Origin: a bacterium
GTDB lineage: Bacteria > Armatimonadota > Abditibacteriia > Abditibacteriales > Abditibacteriaceae
Reading direction: 5' to 3'
Length of the DNA: 64,000 bases
NCBI GenBank assembly: GCA_004172935.1
Contig: SDZD01000001.1
Location: 62,001 to 126,000 of the forward strand
Part shown: piece by piece, positions 8,916 through 17,717 of the stretch
Layout: every line of letters begins with the position of its first letter
How positions within the stretch are numbered: the stretch's first letter is position 1
The notes under the pieces: generated by a model
Seen by the model: the letters and a program-made list of their open reading frames with translations, nothing else
The model's database searches: none
Told to the model about the DNA's origin: nothing
Position numbers and translations under genes: made by a program

Positions 8916-9821
8916 ATGACTGCCTCGTCCCCGGTTTTTGAACCGTTTCCCGAACGCCCTCAGGCGCTGCGCGAAGCCCGCGCTATATTACGACATCACG
9001 GTAAATCGTACTACTTTTCGACCTGTCTTTTTCCGCGTCGTTTACAGGAGGCGACGTGGTCGGTTTACGCCTTCGTACGTCTGCCCGATGAGATCGTCGA
9101 TACCTCGCCACAGGAAACACCGGAAGATGTCGAGCGAATCAAAGAGAAGATCGCGCAGTTCTGCGCCGATTGGCGCCACGCCTATAATAGTGGCCAAAGC
9201 CATAGTCGCGTGTTGAAACTGGCTTCTCAGACATGGCACGAATACGCCATTCCCTTCGACTACTCGACCGCGTTTCTTGATGCGATGGTGCTAGACACCT
9301 GGAAGACCGACTACAAAAACTACCCCGACCTCGAAGCCTATATGTATGGCTCGGCGGCAGTTATTGGGCTGATGATGAGCCATCTGGTTGGGTTTCAGGG
9401 GCCGCAAACGCTCGAACACGCTAAAGCGTTGGGCAACGCAATGCAATTGACGAACTTTTTGCGCGACATCGACGAAGACTTCCAGACGCGCGGACGGGTG
9501 TATATGCCGCAAGATGAACTGGCCCGCTTTGGAATTTCGCGCGACGATATTGCAGCGCGTCGTTTCTCTAACGAGTTCCGCGACTTCATGCGCTTTCAAG
9601 TGACGCGCGCCGATTCGCTGTATGATTTCGCCAATCAGGGCATCAAGCAACTCGAACCCGAAGGGCGCTTCGCGGTAGCGATGGCCTCGACGCTTTACCG
9701 CGCCATATTGCGCAAGTTAGAGCAGCAGGATTTGAACCCCTTCGCGCGTCGTGCCTCAACGAGCCTACCGCACAAATTGGTTTTGATGCGCGATGCGCGC
9801 GCCCTGAGTCGCCAGTGTTAG
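8916..9821 (+). CDS. crtB: Phytoene/squalene synthase family protein
   Basis: The enzyme condenses two isoprenyl diphosphates head-to-head (phytoene from two geranylgeranyl diphosphates, or a C30 equivalent). Both aspartate-rich motifs are present: DEIVD at residues 58-62 and DIDED at 184-188, the latter within LRDIDEDFQTRGRVYMP. Length, 301 residues, is normal. I chose the ATG at 8916 over the upstream ATG at 8883, because 8883 would overlap the previous gene and adds an unrelated N-terminus. A CrtI-type desaturase follows 179 bp downstream, so a carotenoid role is likely. Whether the product is C40 or C30 cannot be told. Confidence 0.85.
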   Translation: MTASSPVFEPFPERPQALREARAILRHHGKSYYFSTCLFPRRLQEATWSVYAFVRLPDEIVDTSPQETPEDVERIKEKIAQFCADWRHAYNSGQSHSRVLKLASQTWHEYAIPFDYSTAFLDAMVLDTWKTDYKNYPDLEAYMYGSAAVIGLMMSHLVGFQGPQTLEHAKALGNAMQLTNFLRDIDEDFQTRGRVYMPQDELARFGISRDDIAARRFSNEFRDFMRFQVTRADSLYDFANQGIKQLEPEGRFAVAMASTLYRAILRKLEQQDLNPFARRASTSLPHKLVLMRDARALSRQC

Positions 9822-9937
9822 TGACTGAACGTAAGCAATAGTCACAAAAAGTTTTGAGTACCGAGAATAGCGAATGGAGTGGCCTTTACGCTTGAGGGCA
9901 TCAATTTTTGAATCTTATGCCCGTTGTGTACGATGAT

Positions 9938-9946
9938 TGCTATAAA
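9938..9946 (+). promoter_or_regulatory. Extended -10 promoter candidate before the desaturase
   Basis: TGCTATAAA is an extended -10 element (TGnTATAAT type) lying 55 bp upstream of the desaturase start. No convincing -35 is present. It suggests the desaturase may have its own promoter rather than depending wholly on the upstream gene. Confidence 0.4.
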
Positions 9947-10000
9947 TGAACACCCTCTCTACTGTAGATGATTTAAGCGTCAACTAAGGGCTTCTCCAAA

Positions 10001-11521
10001 ATGGAAAAAATTATTGTTATCGGAGGCGGTATTGGCGGGTTGGCTTTTGCGAACCTCGCCGCCAAACGAGGGCACAGCGTTACGGTGGTCGAAAAGAACG
10101 AACGGTTGGGTGGCGTCGCCAACTGGTTCGAGGCCCCCACCGAAGTCGGCACCTTTCGCTTTGACATGGGGCCATCATGGTATTTGATGCCAGATGTGTT
10201 CCAAAGCTACTTCGACCTGTTGGGCGAAAAGGTCGAAGACTACCTCGATCTGGTTCGGCTCGACCCTTCCTATCGCATCTTTTTTCAAGGACGCGAGCGC
10301 TCGACCGATTTCTACTCGGACATTAACCGCGATGCCCCGACATTCGAAGCTCTAGAACCCGGCTCATCCGAGGTGCTGAAGGATTATCTGGAGAAATCGA
10401 AGTATCAATACGAAATCGCGCTGCGCGGTTTCATGTACAAAAACAACGATACCGTTTTCGACTTCCTCAACAAGCAGGTCGCCACCGAAGGCCGCGAACT
10501 CGAAGTGTTTTCGAAGATGAGCGACTATGTCGCCAAATTCTTCAAGACCGACGACGTGCAGAAGATTATGCAGTACACGCTTGTCTTCCTCGGTTCTAGC
10601 CCATACAATACCCCCGCGCTCTACAACATCATGAGCCATATTGACTTCAATATGGGCGTGTTCTACCCGCAGGGCGGCATCCACCAAATCCCCGACACGC
10701 TCGTCAAAATCGGCGAGAAGTTGGGAGTCGAATACATAACGCGCACTTCGGTAACATCCATCCAAACCAAGCGCGGCCCCGCAGTTAAAGGCGTGGTTCT
10801 CGATAATGGCGAGACACTGGAAGCCGACATCATCGTGTCGAATGCTCCGATTTCGCACACCGAGTCGTTGTTGCCACTTCCCTACCGCGACCACTCGCAG
10901 CGCTACTGGGACAGCCGTACCCTTGCTCCCTCGGCCCTCATCATGTATCTGGGCTTGGACGAGAAAGTTCCCTCGCTCACTCACCACAACCTGTTGTTTT
11001 CGACAGACTGGAAGAAGAACTTCGAGGAAATCTTCGATGCCCCGCAGTGGCCAACCGAGCCGTCGCTCTATATTTGCGCGCCCTCGAAAACCGACCCTAC
11101 AGTGGCGCCCGAAGGCTGCGAGAACCTGTTCGTGTTGGTGCCCATCGCAGCGCGCACCGAATACACCCGCGAAGAGTTAGAGCAGCAAGCCGACCGAATG
11201 CTGGACATCATCGAGCGCGAAATGAACTGCGAGGGCCTACGCGACAAGATCGTCTATAAAAAGCTGTTCTCGGTGAAGGACTTCGCCTCGCGCTACAACA
11301 AGCAAGGCGGAACAGCGCTTGGCCTAGCGCACACCATGAAACAGACAGCGATTTTGCGCCCCAACAATCGCTCGAAGAAAGTGGAAAATCTGTTCTATGT
11401 CGGCGGAGATACAAACCCAGGAATCGGAATGCCGATTCAGCTTATCTCGGCAGAACTAGCACTCAAACGAATTATGGGTGACCGCTCATCGGGACACCTG
11501 GAAAGCGTCGAACAAGACTAA
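10001..11521 (+). CDS. crtI: CrtI-type phytoene desaturase
   Basis: This FAD-dependent carotenoid desaturase/isomerase has 506 residues. The N-terminal dinucleotide fold GGGIGGLAFANLAAKRGHSV is at about residues 7-26, followed by EKNERLGGVANWF. The C-terminal FAD signature FYVGGDTNPGIGMPIQLISA is diagnostic of the CrtI/CrtN family. With the upstream synthase this gives a minimal two-step route to a coloured polyene such as lycopene or a diapo-carotenoid. No cyclase, ketolase or geranylgeranyl diphosphate synthase gene is in the window. A terminator follows the stop by 13 bp. Confidence 0.9.
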   Translation: MEKIIVIGGGIGGLAFANLAAKRGHSVTVVEKNERLGGVANWFEAPTEVGTFRFDMGPSWYLMPDVFQSYFDLLGEKVEDYLDLVRLDPSYRIFFQGRERSTDFYSDINRDAPTFEALEPGSSEVLKDYLEKSKYQYEIALRGFMYKNNDTVFDFLNKQVATEGRELEVFSKMSDYVAKFFKTDDVQKIMQYTLVFLGSSPYNTPALYNIMSHIDFNMGVFYPQGGIHQIPDTLVKIGEKLGVEYITRTSVTSIQTKRGPAVKGVVLDNGETLEADIIVSNAPISHTESLLPLPYRDHSQRYWDSRTLAPSALIMYLGLDEKVPSLTHHNLLFSTDWKKNFEEIFDAPQWPTEPSLYICAPSKTDPTVAPEGCENLFVLVPIAARTEYTREELEQQADRMLDIIEREMNCEGLRDKIVYKKLFSVKDFASRYNKQGGTALGLAHTMKQTAILRPNNRSKKVENLFYVGGDTNPGIGMPIQLISAELALKRIMGDRSSGHLESVEQD

Positions 11522-11534
11522 ATATCAGCAGAGA

Positions 11535-11562
11535 GAGGGCATCCTAATGGATGCCCTCGTTT
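11535..11562 (+). terminator. Terminator after the carotenoid desaturase
   Basis: GAGGGCATCC and GGATGCCCTC form a 10-bp stem with a TAAT loop (11535-11558), followed by a short T-containing tail GTTTCGTTAG. The tail is weak but placement just after the stop supports the call. Confidence 0.65.
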
Positions 11563-11599
11563 CGTTAGTGTCAAATCTGCATAATTTGAACTGCAGTTA

Positions 11600-11650
11600 C
11601 CCTCTGTAGGGGCCTCTTTGTGTTCGCCCTCAAACAGTTCTCCGCCACTC
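11600..11650 (-). repeat. Dispersed GGGCGAACACAA repeat, copy in minus orientation
   Basis: Read on the minus strand this contains TGTTTGAGGGCGAACACAA, followed by CCCCTAC. The same core occurs at 19451-19490 and 57917-57958. The flanks TTATGC and AACTG are partly shared with the 19.45-kb copy. It looks like a REP-type intergenic element. The remainder of the 11522-11780 gap contains only the terminator and the next gene's ribosome-binding site. Confidence 0.7.
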
Positions 11651-11780
11651 GCGAAACAAGTGTCAATACTCAGCATCCCCGCCCTCAATAACCCCAACTT
11701 CTCCTCTCACTCGCATTACTACTGGCAACGGTTTTGCTGACCGCTGCGGTGGTTTAATGAATTTCTAGGAGCCTGCAAAA

Positions 11781-13418
11781 GTGCAAAACGCCCCCGTTCA
11801 ACGACATCAACTGGAAGACTCCCTCCGCCAGTCCGAAGAGAAATACCGCACTCTGTTTGAGTCGATAGACGAGGGATTTTGTGTCATTGAAGTGCTGTTC
11901 GATGACGATGGCAAACCTTTCGATTACCGTTTTCTGGAAGTCAACCCCGCTTTCGAAAAACAAACGGGACTGGTAAACGCCATCGGTAAGCGCGTTCGCG
12001 ACCTGGTGCCAAATCATGAAAATCATTGGTACGAAATCTATGGTCGCATCGCATTGACTGGCGAACCACTGCGTTTCGAAGATCGTGCCGAGGCCTTGAA
12101 CTATTGGTACGACGTGTATGCCTACCGCTATAACTCGCCCGAAAAGCATCAGGTGGCCGTTCTCTTCAAAGATATAAGCGAACGCAAGCGCTCCGAAGAA
12201 TCGCTTCATCGCGCACATGCTCACGCCGAACAAACCAACCGCATGAAGGACGAGTTCTTAGCAACGCTGTCCCACGAACTCCGCACCCCTCTCAACGCCA
12301 TTTTAGGCTGGGCCAATTTACTACGCACCAGCCAACTCGACCTCGACACCCAGAAAAAGGGTCTGGAAACTATCGAACGCAACGCCCATTCTCAGGCCCA
12401 ACTCATCAACGACCTCCTCGATGTTTCGCGCATCCTCACCGGCAAATTGCGCATGGAGATGCAAACAGTCGAGTTGGCCGATGTCGTCGAGAGGGCAATC
12501 AACACAGTTCTCCCTTCGGCTCAGGCCAAAAGTATCCATATCAATACCTCGCTCGACCGCACAACGGGCCTAATTTCCGGCGATCTCGACCGTTTAAGCC
12601 AGATTTTCTGGAATTTGCTGACCAACGCCATCAAATTTACCCCGCGCGGTGGACATATCGAGGTCATCATGGAGCGCGTCGGGTCGGGCGTGCAGGTACG
12701 TATCCGCGATAGTGGACAGGGCATCTCGCCCGAATTTCTTCCGTTCGTCTTCGAGCGCTTTCGCCAAGCTGATGCCTCGTCTACCCGCTCCATTGGCGGC
12801 CTGGGTATCGGTCTGGCTTTGGTGCGTCACCTCATGGAAGCACACGGTGGCACAGTGCGCGCCGATAGCGAAGGACTGGATAAAGGTTCAGTCTTCGCCG
12901 TAACTTTCCCTCTGACGGCCTTGCGTCCCGTTGCCGCCACTCCACAACCACACGAAGCCCATCTGCCTGCTGTCTCACTGCCCGACGAAGACGAGATACA
13001 ACTGCCATCGTTATCAGACCTTCGCATATTGGTTGTAGACGACGATCCCGATGCCCGTACTCTCATCCAAGTCACTCTTAGTCAACGGGGCGCTCACGTC
13101 GAAGTCGCCGAAAGCGCCCCTGCAGCCTCCGCGCTCATTGCCAATAGCCGCATCTCAAAAACACCATTCGACATCCTGGTCAGCGATATTGGTTTGCCCA
13201 AAGAAGATGGGCACAGTCTTCTTCGCCACATCCGCCGCGAAGAAGAACGCCTTGGCGGTTTCTTGCCCGCCATCGCCCTCACGGCCTACGCCACCCACAA
13301 AGACCGCATGAACGCCCTCCTCGCAGGATTCCAAATTCATATAGCCAAACCCGTCGACCCAATGGAACTGGTGGCAACCATCGCCTCTCTTAGTGGCCGT
13401 ACCAAGCCAACCACCTGA
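11781..13418 (+). CDS. PAS-domain hybrid histidine kinase with receiver domain
   Basis: This 545-residue soluble sensor kinase starts at GTG with AGGAG nine bases upstream. A PAS domain spans about residues 15-135 (SEEKYRTLFESIDEGFCVIE to VLFKDISERKRSEE). The H-box FLATLSHELRTPLNAILGW follows, with His165. The ATP-binding domain has an N-box (NLLTNAIKFTP) and G-boxes (IRDSGQGISPEF, GLGIGLALV). A complete C-terminal receiver domain (LRILVVDDDPDAR, VSDIGLP acceptor, IAKPVDP lysine) ends the protein. No membrane segment is visible, so it should sense a cytoplasmic or diffusible signal. No partner regulator is adjacent. Confidence 0.92.
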   Translation: MQNAPVQRHQLEDSLRQSEEKYRTLFESIDEGFCVIEVLFDDDGKPFDYRFLEVNPAFEKQTGLVNAIGKRVRDLVPNHENHWYEIYGRIALTGEPLRFEDRAEALNYWYDVYAYRYNSPEKHQVAVLFKDISERKRSEESLHRAHAHAEQTNRMKDEFLATLSHELRTPLNAILGWANLLRTSQLDLDTQKKGLETIERNAHSQAQLINDLLDVSRILTGKLRMEMQTVELADVVERAINTVLPSAQAKSIHINTSLDRTTGLISGDLDRLSQIFWNLLTNAIKFTPRGGHIEVIMERVGSGVQVRIRDSGQGISPEFLPFVFERFRQADASSTRSIGGLGIGLALVRHLMEAHGGTVRADSEGLDKGSVFAVTFPLTALRPVAATPQPHEAHLPAVSLPDEDEIQLPSLSDLRILVVDDDPDARTLIQVTLSQRGAHVEVAESAPAASALIANSRISKTPFDILVSDIGLPKEDGHSLLRHIRREEERLGGFLPAIALTAYATHKDRMNALLAGFQIHIAKPVDPMELVATIASLSGRTKPTT

Positions 13419-13750
13419 CGAGACACCTTCCCAGTATCAATAAAACTTGCTACACTGAAGATAATGAAGTGTTCATGGCGCCATTAAAATGAGTGGTTTT
13501 GGACACGCTCACTCCCCATAACCGAGGCCTGAACGAGCAAAATATTAATTAATCAATATTTTGCATAATTTTAAGCACTTAAACCCATACAAAACCACCC
13601 ATTAATCAATATTTTAAGATTGATTAATCCCCAAAAAGATTGATTTAAGATTGATTATTTCCCCATTTTCGCCCGTCTTCAATTCCGGCCAGCAGTCGCG
13701 AGAAAGGCATAAAAGTGAAATAGAAGAGAGGCTTCTCGTTTACTAGTCCT
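13419..13750. other. 332-bp AT-rich intergenic region with repeated ATTGATT words
   Basis: There is no gene here. Between 13539 and 13660 the sequence is AT-rich and full of short repeats. ATTAATCAATATTTT occurs directly repeated at 13548-13562 and 13601-13615. TTTAAGATTGATTA occurs at 13613-13626 and 13644-13657, 31 bp apart. ATTAATCAAT and ATTGATTAAT form an inverted pair (13601-13610 and 13619-13628), and TTTAAGCACTTAAA is a palindrome at 13570-13583. The spacing suggests a cluster of protein-binding sites. No protein is assigned. Confidence 0.6.
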
Positions 13751-14272
13751 GTGATTGGTATTCGAGTTTCAGGCGCTGTCGATGAGGCATTGGTGGCCCG
13801 CTTTTTGGCGTTAGCGGCTCATGAAGAGGCCGTCGAGGTTGTGTTTGCTAACCCAGCTCTGGCGACCTATGCGCAGGGTTGGGGGCGCAAAGGCGACAGC
13901 GCTTTAGTCGCGGAAGATGAAACAACGCACAAAGTAGTCGGGATGTGCTGGGCGCGCTTCTGGACAGCTGAGCAGCATGGTTTCGGCTGGATAGATGAAT
14001 GGACACCTGAGTTGGCGATTGCCGTCGAGCCACAGTTTCAGGGGCAAGGTATCGGCGCAAGGCTTATCGAAGCTCTTAAAGTTGAACTGCTCTCGGTTTC
14101 TATGCTCGATTCTCAGGGGGCAAGTTTTCGCCCTGAACGAGTGGCTTTGAATGTGCGGGCCGATTCACCAGCGGTGCGACTTTATGAGCGCGTTGGGTTT
14201 GTCAGGGTCGAGGGCAGCGAGCGTCAGAATCGCACTGGCAGCATCTCCTACAACATGGTGGCACCGCTTTGA
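13751..14272 (+). CDS. GNAT family N-acetyltransferase
   Basis: This 173-residue acyl-CoA-dependent acetyltransferase begins at GTG. The acetyl-CoA binding motif is QGQGIGARLIEAL at about residues 97-109, preceded by the beta strand LAIAVEPQF. The C-terminal ALNVRADSPAVRLYERVGFV is the typical final part of the fold. The substrate is not predictable. It stands alone downstream of the AT-rich repeat cluster, on the same strand, so that cluster may regulate it. Confidence 0.85.
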   Translation: MIGIRVSGAVDEALVARFLALAAHEEAVEVVFANPALATYAQGWGRKGDSALVAEDETTHKVVGMCWARFWTAEQHGFGWIDEWTPELAIAVEPQFQGQGIGARLIEALKVELLSVSMLDSQGASFRPERVALNVRADSPAVRLYERVGFVRVEGSERQNRTGSISYNMVAPL

Positions 14273-14398
14273 GGCAAGGTTCTTTCACGCGGCAAATGGG
14301 TTCAGCGGGCTTGCTGACATATCATTGATGACGAATATGGGCAGTTGTTTAAGAAGTGGCCAAGAAAAAGCTGAAAGGCGCGGCTACACTGAACGGAC

Positions 14399-14424
14399 AG
14401 CGCTTCCTCTGGCAAGCGCTTTTT
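14399..14424 (+). terminator. Hairpin plus T-run immediately before the binding-protein gene
   Basis: AGCGCTT and AAGCGCT form a 7-bp stem with an 8-base loop (14399-14420), followed by TTTTCC. It ends only about 8 bases before the GTG start of the next gene, so it could be an attenuator in that gene's leader rather than the terminator of the acetyltransferase. I did not recognise a riboswitch in 14273-14398. Confidence 0.5.
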
Positions 14425-14428
14425 CCTC

Positions 14429-15736
14429 GTGAAACGCCTTTTTCTTTTAGGGGCCGCGCCCGTCCTCGCTGTATTTCTCGCCGGATGCCCGGCAACACCA
14501 CCATCCCAAACCGCCTCCAACGGTGCGGCTGGCACCAGTGATTCGGGGACAGCTAAAACGCTGACCATCATTTCGCCACATAACCGTGCCATTCAAGTTG
14601 AGTTCGGCGACCTCTGGAAGAAATCCCACCCAGAAACCGAACTCAAATGGATCGACCAGGGCGGTTCGAGCGACGACCTGCGCTTTGTTCGCGAACAGTT
14701 CGCCCGCCGTTCGAAGCAGCAAGGCATCGGCATCGACGTGTTTTTCGGCGGCGGCGGCGAAACCTTCTCTGAACTGGAAGGCGACGGCTTGCTGGTGCCT
14801 ATCACGGCCAAAAGCGACGTGCCAGACGAACTGAACAAAGTACCATTGCGTGGCAAAGACAGCACCTGGGTTGGGGCTGCGCTTTCGGGCTTCGGCATTT
14901 TGTACAACAAGCAAATTGCGACGCGCGACAAGTTGCCAGTTCCACAGTCATGGGTCGATTTGGGCAACCCCAAATTGGCTGACCGTATCGAACTCGCCGA
15001 CCCACGCAAATCGGGTTCGGCACACGTGGTCTACGAAATCATCCTGCAAACCAATGGATGGGACAAAGGCTGGAAGATTCTGACATCAATGGCCGGAAAC
15101 GCCCGCCGTTGGATGAGTTCTTCGAGCGAACCGTTGCAAGACGTTCAAAACGGCGAAGCGGTATTCTGCACCGCAATTGACTTCTACGCGACCAACGCCA
15201 TTGATTCGGCAGGCCCCGACAAACTGGCTTACATCCAACCAGCCGGTCAGAACTTGATTACCCCCGACCCCATCGGCATTTTGCAGGGTGCGCCCAATGC
15301 TGAAGTCGCGCAGAAGTTCGTGGAATTCGTTCTGTCGCCTGAAGCGCAGAAACTGTGGATCACCAAGAAAGGGGCGGCAGGTGGCCCAACCAACAGCACG
15401 TTATCGCGTTTGCCCGCTTCTCCCGCAGCCTATGGCGGCCAAGACTCGTTCACGACCACCAATCCTTACAAGGAAAAAGTGACTATCGCTTTCGACTCGG
15501 AAAAGGCTTCCAAACGTCGCCGCGCGCTTGACGACTTGATTGGTGCTGTGTTGGTAGACAACGCGACCGCAGTACAGGACAAATGGCGCAAAACACCGGA
15601 CATGGAGAAGAGTGGCTACGTGCCAATGCCCGAAGCCGCGTTCGACGCACTCGCCGCCAAATGGGGCGATGCCGCAACGGTAACGACGCAAAAACAAAAA
15701 TGGAGCGCCGACGCGCAGAAGTTTTTTGGCTCGTAG
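14429..15736 (+). CDS. ABC transporter substrate-binding lipoprotein (Fe(III)/polyamine type)
   Basis: This 435-residue extracytoplasmic solute-binding protein starts at GTG. The signal peptide ends in a lipobox, LAVFLAGC, with Cys20 as the lipidated residue, followed by a flexible PATPPSQTASNG linker. The body matches the FbpA/PotD-like binding-protein superfamily: LTIISPHNRAIQVEFGDLWK at the start, SWVDLGNPKLADRIELADP in the middle and AQKFVEFVLSPEAQKLW near the end. An ATPase gene of the same transporter type follows after 87 bp. No permease gene lies between or after them. The substrate could be iron, thiamine or a polyamine. Confidence 0.85.
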   Translation: MKRLFLLGAAPVLAVFLAGCPATPPSQTASNGAAGTSDSGTAKTLTIISPHNRAIQVEFGDLWKKSHPETELKWIDQGGSSDDLRFVREQFARRSKQQGIGIDVFFGGGGETFSELEGDGLLVPITAKSDVPDELNKVPLRGKDSTWVGAALSGFGILYNKQIATRDKLPVPQSWVDLGNPKLADRIELADPRKSGSAHVVYEIILQTNGWDKGWKILTSMAGNARRWMSSSSEPLQDVQNGEAVFCTAIDFYATNAIDSAGPDKLAYIQPAGQNLITPDPIGILQGAPNAEVAQKFVEFVLSPEAQKLWITKKGAAGGPTNSTLSRLPASPAAYGGQDSFTTTNPYKEKVTIAFDSEKASKRRRALDDLIGAVLVDNATAVQDKWRKTPDMEKSGYVPMPEAAFDALAAKWGDAATVTTQKQKWSADAQKFFGS

Positions 15737-15818
15737 TTCTTAGTTGTTGATTTTCAGCGGTTAGTCTTCGGATGAATTTCGTCCGAAGACTAACCGCTGA
15801 AAACTGCGAACTAACCAC
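15736..15818 (+). repeat. 22-bp perfect inverted repeat between binding protein and ATPase genes
   Basis: The arms at 15751-15772 and 15782-15803 are perfectly complementary over 22 bp, with a 9-base loop. The arms contain CAGCGGTTAGTCTTCGGA. No T-run follows, so read-through into the ATPase gene is possible. The flanks TAGTTCTTAGT (15736) and AACTAACCACT (15809) recall the repeat at 366-403, so the element may be a mobile intergenic repeat placed between two co-transcribed genes. Confidence 0.6.
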
Positions 15819-15823
15819 TCCTC

Positions 15824-16921
15824 ATGCTTTCTCTTTCGTTTCAAAACGTCCAGAAACGCTTCGACTCGACGATTGTTGTACGCGACCTGTCGCTCGAAAT
15901 CGGCGCAGGTGAGCTGTTCTTCTTGCTAGGCCCATCCGGCTGCGGCAAAACAACCTGTTTGCGCATGGTGGCCGGATTTTATCGGCCAGATGGCGGCGAA
16001 CTTCGATTTGGCGACCGTGTTATCAACGCGGTACCACCGCACAAACGCAACACCGGTATGGTGTTCCAGAACTACGCGCTGTGGCCGCACCTGAATGTGC
16101 GCGGTAACGTCGAATATGGCTTGAAGGTGCGCAAAGTACCTACTGCCGAGCGCGAACGGCGCGTCAAAGAAGCCCTCGAAATGGTGCGACTGGGCCATCT
16201 GGCCGACCGCTATCCTTCGCAGATGTCAGGCGGACAGCAACAGCGCGTGGCCTTGGCCCGTGCGCTGGTGGTGCGTCCCGACGTGTTGCTTCTCGATGAA
16301 CCTCTGTCCAACCTCGACGCCCAGTTGCGCCTCGAAATGCGCGCCGAAATCAAGCGTTTGCACCGCGAGCAACAAACAACGGCGCTGTACGTAACGCACG
16401 ACCAGGAAGAGGCGTTGTCAATCGCTGACCGCGTGGCGATTTTGCGTGATGGCGATTTGATGCAAGTGGGCGCCCCCCGCGACCTGTATCGCACTCCCAA
16501 TTCGCGCTTCGTGGCCGAGTTCATCGGCGAAACCAACTTTTTGCCCGGAAAAATCAAAGGCATCAACACGGACTCGCTCGATGTACAAACCGAAGCCGGC
16601 CCTATTCGCGCCGTTCGCGCCGATGGCAACTGGACAGTTGACCAGACGGTATGGTGTTCGATTCGCCCCGAATCGTGGCATTTGCTGAGCGAAGGTCAAA
16701 AAGCTCAGAACGAATTCGCAGCTCAACTCGTTGACGCGATGTATCTGGGACAGGCCGAACAGTTGCTAGTGCGACTGGGCAGCGGAGTTCAAAAATCGAC
16801 CGACGAAGCATGGCGCACCATCAAAGTCGCTGTCGCCAACCCCGATGCGCGTCCTCCCGCTATTGGTGGCACGGTGCGTGTGGGCGTCGATGTCGAAGAC
16901 GTTGTTGTGTTGGCTGAATAG
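15824..16921 (+). CDS. ABC transporter ATP-binding protein (FbpC/PotA type)
   Basis: This cytoplasmic ATPase of 365 residues has a Walker A motif GPSGCGKT at 36-43, the signature MSGGQQQRVALARAL, Walker B VLLLDEPLSNLDAQLR and the H-loop ALYVTHDQEEAL. The C-terminal third is a TOBE-type regulatory domain, as in iron, polyamine and sugar importers. It follows the binding lipoprotein gene and almost certainly serves the same importer. The missing permease must come from elsewhere in the genome. Confidence 0.93.
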   Translation: MLSLSFQNVQKRFDSTIVVRDLSLEIGAGELFFLLGPSGCGKTTCLRMVAGFYRPDGGELRFGDRVINAVPPHKRNTGMVFQNYALWPHLNVRGNVEYGLKVRKVPTAERERRVKEALEMVRLGHLADRYPSQMSGGQQQRVALARALVVRPDVLLLDEPLSNLDAQLRLEMRAEIKRLHREQQTTALYVTHDQEEALSIADRVAILRDGDLMQVGAPRDLYRTPNSRFVAEFIGETNFLPGKIKGINTDSLDVQTEAGPIRAVRADGNWTVDQTVWCSIRPESWHLLSEGQKAQNEFAAQLVDAMYLGQAEQLLVRLGSGVQKSTDEAWRTIKVAVANPDARPPAIGGTVRVGVDVEDVVVLAE

Positions 16922-17048
16922 AAAGTAGTTATCGCGCCCGACACATCGCCAATGGTGGGCAGCGTGGGTTTGCGAAAGTTTTGGCGCAAATGCTACTTAT
17001 TTTTGGGCTGCAAAGGATTTGGCAAGTTTGCAGCACTATAAGCCTTAA

Positions 17049-17654
17049 ATGGAGTATTTTTTCCGCCACCTGACTTCTACCTCCATCGGCTTGGCGCCGT
17101 TGGGTAATGGGCTTTGTAACGCAGCTCTCGCGGTGTTGCTGGTTTATTGCGCTTACACCGACGGAACGAAATCGCGCATTTATAACAAAGCGACTTTTCC
17201 TGCAATGGGCGCGGGATTGCTGTTGCATCTCATCTTTGGCAACACAACAGGGCTTATTTGGTCGTTGTTAGGGTTGGTAATTGGTCTGGGCATTCAATTC
17301 GTTCCCTGGCGCTTGAATCTCGCTAAAGCAGGCGACTTGAAACTGTTGATGGCTGTGGGCGCATTGAAAGGCTGGGCATTTTGCGTGTTTGGCTTTTTGT
17401 ATGGCTCGGTGGCTTTTGGACTCATCATCTTGCCGTGGCTTTATAAACGTGGCGAGCTGGGGGCCGTGGGGCGCAACATCAAGAACTACGCTCACATCGC
17501 GATGGTCACTCATACGGCGGATGCGCCTGCTCCGGTAGTCACCAAACGATTCGTTCCTTGGGGCGTGGGATTGTCCATCGGTTTCGGTGTGGCTCTTATC
17601 ATGGAACTGGTATTAGGCCAGCCCATCTGGTGGACGTGGGGCTTTACGGGTTAA
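17049..17654 (+). CDS. A24-type prepilin peptidase (TadV/CpaA-like)
   Basis: This 201-residue membrane protease cleaves prepilin leader peptides. The two catalytic aspartates of the A24 family are visible: Asp38 in YCAYTDGTKSRIYNKAT and Asp96 in the AKAGDLKLLMAVGALKG motif. About five membrane helices surround them. It lacks the N-terminal methyltransferase domain of PilD, like the short CpaA/TadV forms. Two prepilin-like substrates (33633 and 57687) are encoded in this window, although not next to it. Confidence 0.85.
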   Translation: MEYFFRHLTSTSIGLAPLGNGLCNAALAVLLVYCAYTDGTKSRIYNKATFPAMGAGLLLHLIFGNTTGLIWSLLGLVIGLGIQFVPWRLNLAKAGDLKLLMAVGALKGWAFCVFGFLYGSVAFGLIILPWLYKRGELGAVGRNIKNYAHIAMVTHTADAPAPVVTKRFVPWGVGLSIGFGVALIMELVLGQPIWWTWGFTG

Positions 17655-17717
17655 ACCTAAGTAGCGGTAAAGATATTGAATATCGCGGCTAAAATGTCGC
17701 ATTAAGAAACCGCATCA

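Noticed and set aside
13539..13660. Chromosomal replication origin
   Set aside because: AT-rich repeats are present, but no clear DnaA boxes (TTATCCACA) and no dnaA, dnaN or rpmH genes are nearby.
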